Below are positions 5,677 to 6,215 of a stretch of 6,215 nt of DNA, piece by piece. The position numbers and the translations under genes were made by a program. Each line of letters opens with the position of its first letter. Positions within the stretch are counted from its first letter, which is position 1. The DNA lies in assembly GCA_030622395.1 (NCBI GenBank), contig JAUXGF010000181.1:1-6215 (forward strand), written 5' to 3'. The DNA is from Calditrichaceae bacterium (lineage in GTDB: Bacteria; Calditrichota; Calditrichia; Calditrichales; Calditrichaceae). The notes beneath the pieces were generated by a model. It worked only from the letters and a program-made list of their open reading frames with translations. It ran no database searches and was not told where the DNA came from.

Positions 5677-5713
5677 GGAAATAGTATTTCCTGATTGAGT
5701 ATTAAATACTCAA
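5677..5713. promoter_or_regulatory. pair of perfect palindromes between ytxH-like and DUF948 genes
   Basis: GGAAATAGTATTTCC (5677-5691) is a perfect palindrome with 7-bp arms around G5684. TTGAGTATTAAATACTCAA (5695-5713) is a perfect palindrome with 9-bp arms around A5704. They are 3 bases apart and their centres are exactly 20 bp apart, about two helical turns, so bound dimers would sit on the same face. Both contain AGTATT. They lie 45-82 bp before the DUF948 start, a normal operator position, so that gene may have its own regulated promoter. The one-base loops are too tight for good RNA hairpins, which favours protein binding over termination. Confidence 0.5.
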
Positions 5714-5748
5714 CTGTTAATTAAAAAATAAAACAACTTAATAATCCT

Positions 5749-5752
5749 GGAG
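5749..5752 (+). promoter_or_regulatory. ribosome binding site of the DUF948-like gene
   Basis: GGAG is followed by 6 bases before the ATG at 5759. The position is ideal and the match is moderate. Confidence 0.65.
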
Positions 5753-5758
5753 CGTAAA

Positions 5759-6097
5759 ATGATTTGGGAAACAGCTATAGTTATCTTCCTGCTTTCACTG
5801 ACCGTTTTAGTCTATTTAACAATTCCGTTGTTATTAAAATTTAGAGAATCTTTAAAAAAATTCAATCAAACTATTGATACTGTTAATAATGATTTGCCTG
5901 ATATTATGACTAATGTTAATGAAATATGCGATTCTTTAAACAATACTGTACAAAAAGTAGAATCAACGGTTGACGACGTAGTGGAATTGGAACAAATAAT
6001 AACCAACGAGATTAAAGAGCCTTTAAAAAATATTGCGCAGGCAATTGCAATGTTGTTACAGCTTGCCAATAAGTTGTTCGATCGTAAGGCGAAGTAG
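5759..6097 (+). CDS. DUF948/YtxG-like membrane-anchored helical protein
   Basis: This is a small 112-aa protein. An N-terminal hydrophobic helix (about residues 5-26, 'TAIVIFLLSLTVLVYLTIPLLL') is followed at once by basic residues ('KFRESLKKF'), suggesting a single membrane anchor with the rest on the cytoplasmic side. Residues 30-112 contain no prolines except at P47 and P89 and show spaced I/V/L positions typical of a long amphipathic helix or coiled coil ('FNQTIDTVNNDLPDIMTNV', 'NTVQKVESTVDDVVELEQII'). The layout and the VN/TV spacing fit DUF948, the family of B. subtilis YtxG. The YtxH-like gene directly upstream strengthens this, since these families are neighbours in other bacteria. The function is unknown, and a joint envelope or stress role with the YtxH protein is inference. 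It may be cotranscribed with 5263-5643 or have its own promoter, given the palindromes in the gap. No terminator is evident after it. GTAGG/CCTAC (6094-6109) is a short hairpin without a T-run. Confidence 0.8.
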   Translation: MIWETAIVIFLLSLTVLVYLTIPLLLKFRESLKKFNQTIDTVNNDLPDIMTNVNEICDSLNNTVQKVESTVDDVVELEQIITNEIKEPLKNIAQAIAMLLQLANKLFDRKAK

Positions 6098-6215
6098 GTT
6101 TAACCCTACAACGCAACTTAAAGAACAAGATTGCTGTTTTCTAATTTCTTTTTTCTATGCGAAAGATATGCACGATGGTTTTTGTTTTGAATCCATCTGA
6201 CCAGCTTAATCGCTG

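Noticed and set aside
6118..6213. Possible 3' end of a gene on the minus strand entering from the right edge (31 codons then TAA)
   Set aside because: A second minus-strand frame (stop at 6141-6143) is also open to the edge, as is a forward ATG frame from 6157 that lacks a ribosome binding site. With three competing short frames and no recognisable motif, none can be supported.

Overview
The window looks like chromosomal DNA from an AT-rich member of the FCB (Fibrobacteres-Chlorobi-Bacteroidetes) superphylum. Candidate groups are Ignavibacteriota, Calditrichota, KSB1-like or Marinimicrobia-like lineages. The main evidence is the secreted protein at 3211-4929, which ends in a 'NFPNPFNPST' C-terminal sorting domain typical of type IX secretion (T9SS) cargo in those groups. 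A SusB-like GH97 lipoprotein fits the same picture. Clear Shine-Dalgarno sites (AAGGAG, GGAGG) before the later genes argue against classical Bacteroidia, which seldom use them. The phylum-level placement is inference and no finer placement is possible.

Layout, all genes on the + strand: (1) 1-219, a flank with two short GC-rich hairpins, a four-unit heptanucleotide repeat and a ribosome binding site. (2) 220-2307, a GH97 alpha-glucoside hydrolase of the inverting SusB type, exported as a lipoprotein. (3) 2308-3210, about 900 bp with no supportable gene but with several inverted repeats that could fold as RNA. (4) 3211-4929, a secreted protein with the order signal peptide, lamin-tail domain, Calx-beta, lamin-tail domain, T9SS sorting domain, followed by a strong intrinsic terminator. 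(5) 4930-5262, a gene-free stretch with a compact three-way-junction fold and a pair of 11-bp palindromes. (6) 5263-5643, a YtxH-family glycine-zipper protein. (7) 5759-6097, a small DUF948/YtxG-like membrane-anchored helical protein. The last 118 bases hold nothing I can assign.

There are three functional blocks. The GH97 enzyme handles alpha-glucan or alpha-glucoside breakdown, but no SusC/SusD or other glycan genes are visible beside it. The lamin-tail protein is a stand-alone cell-surface or secreted product, isolated by a long leader and a terminator. The last two genes resemble the ytxG-ytxH pair of Bacillus subtilis, in reversed order, and probably act together at the envelope.

I see no defence system, CRISPR array, transposase, tRNA or rRNA. 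The most unusual material is non-coding: two perfect odd-length palindromes whose centres lie 20 bp apart in the ytxH-DUF948 gap, and the 5024-5111 three-way junction with a competing hairpin and a following T-tract. Both are sequence observations. Their function is unproven.
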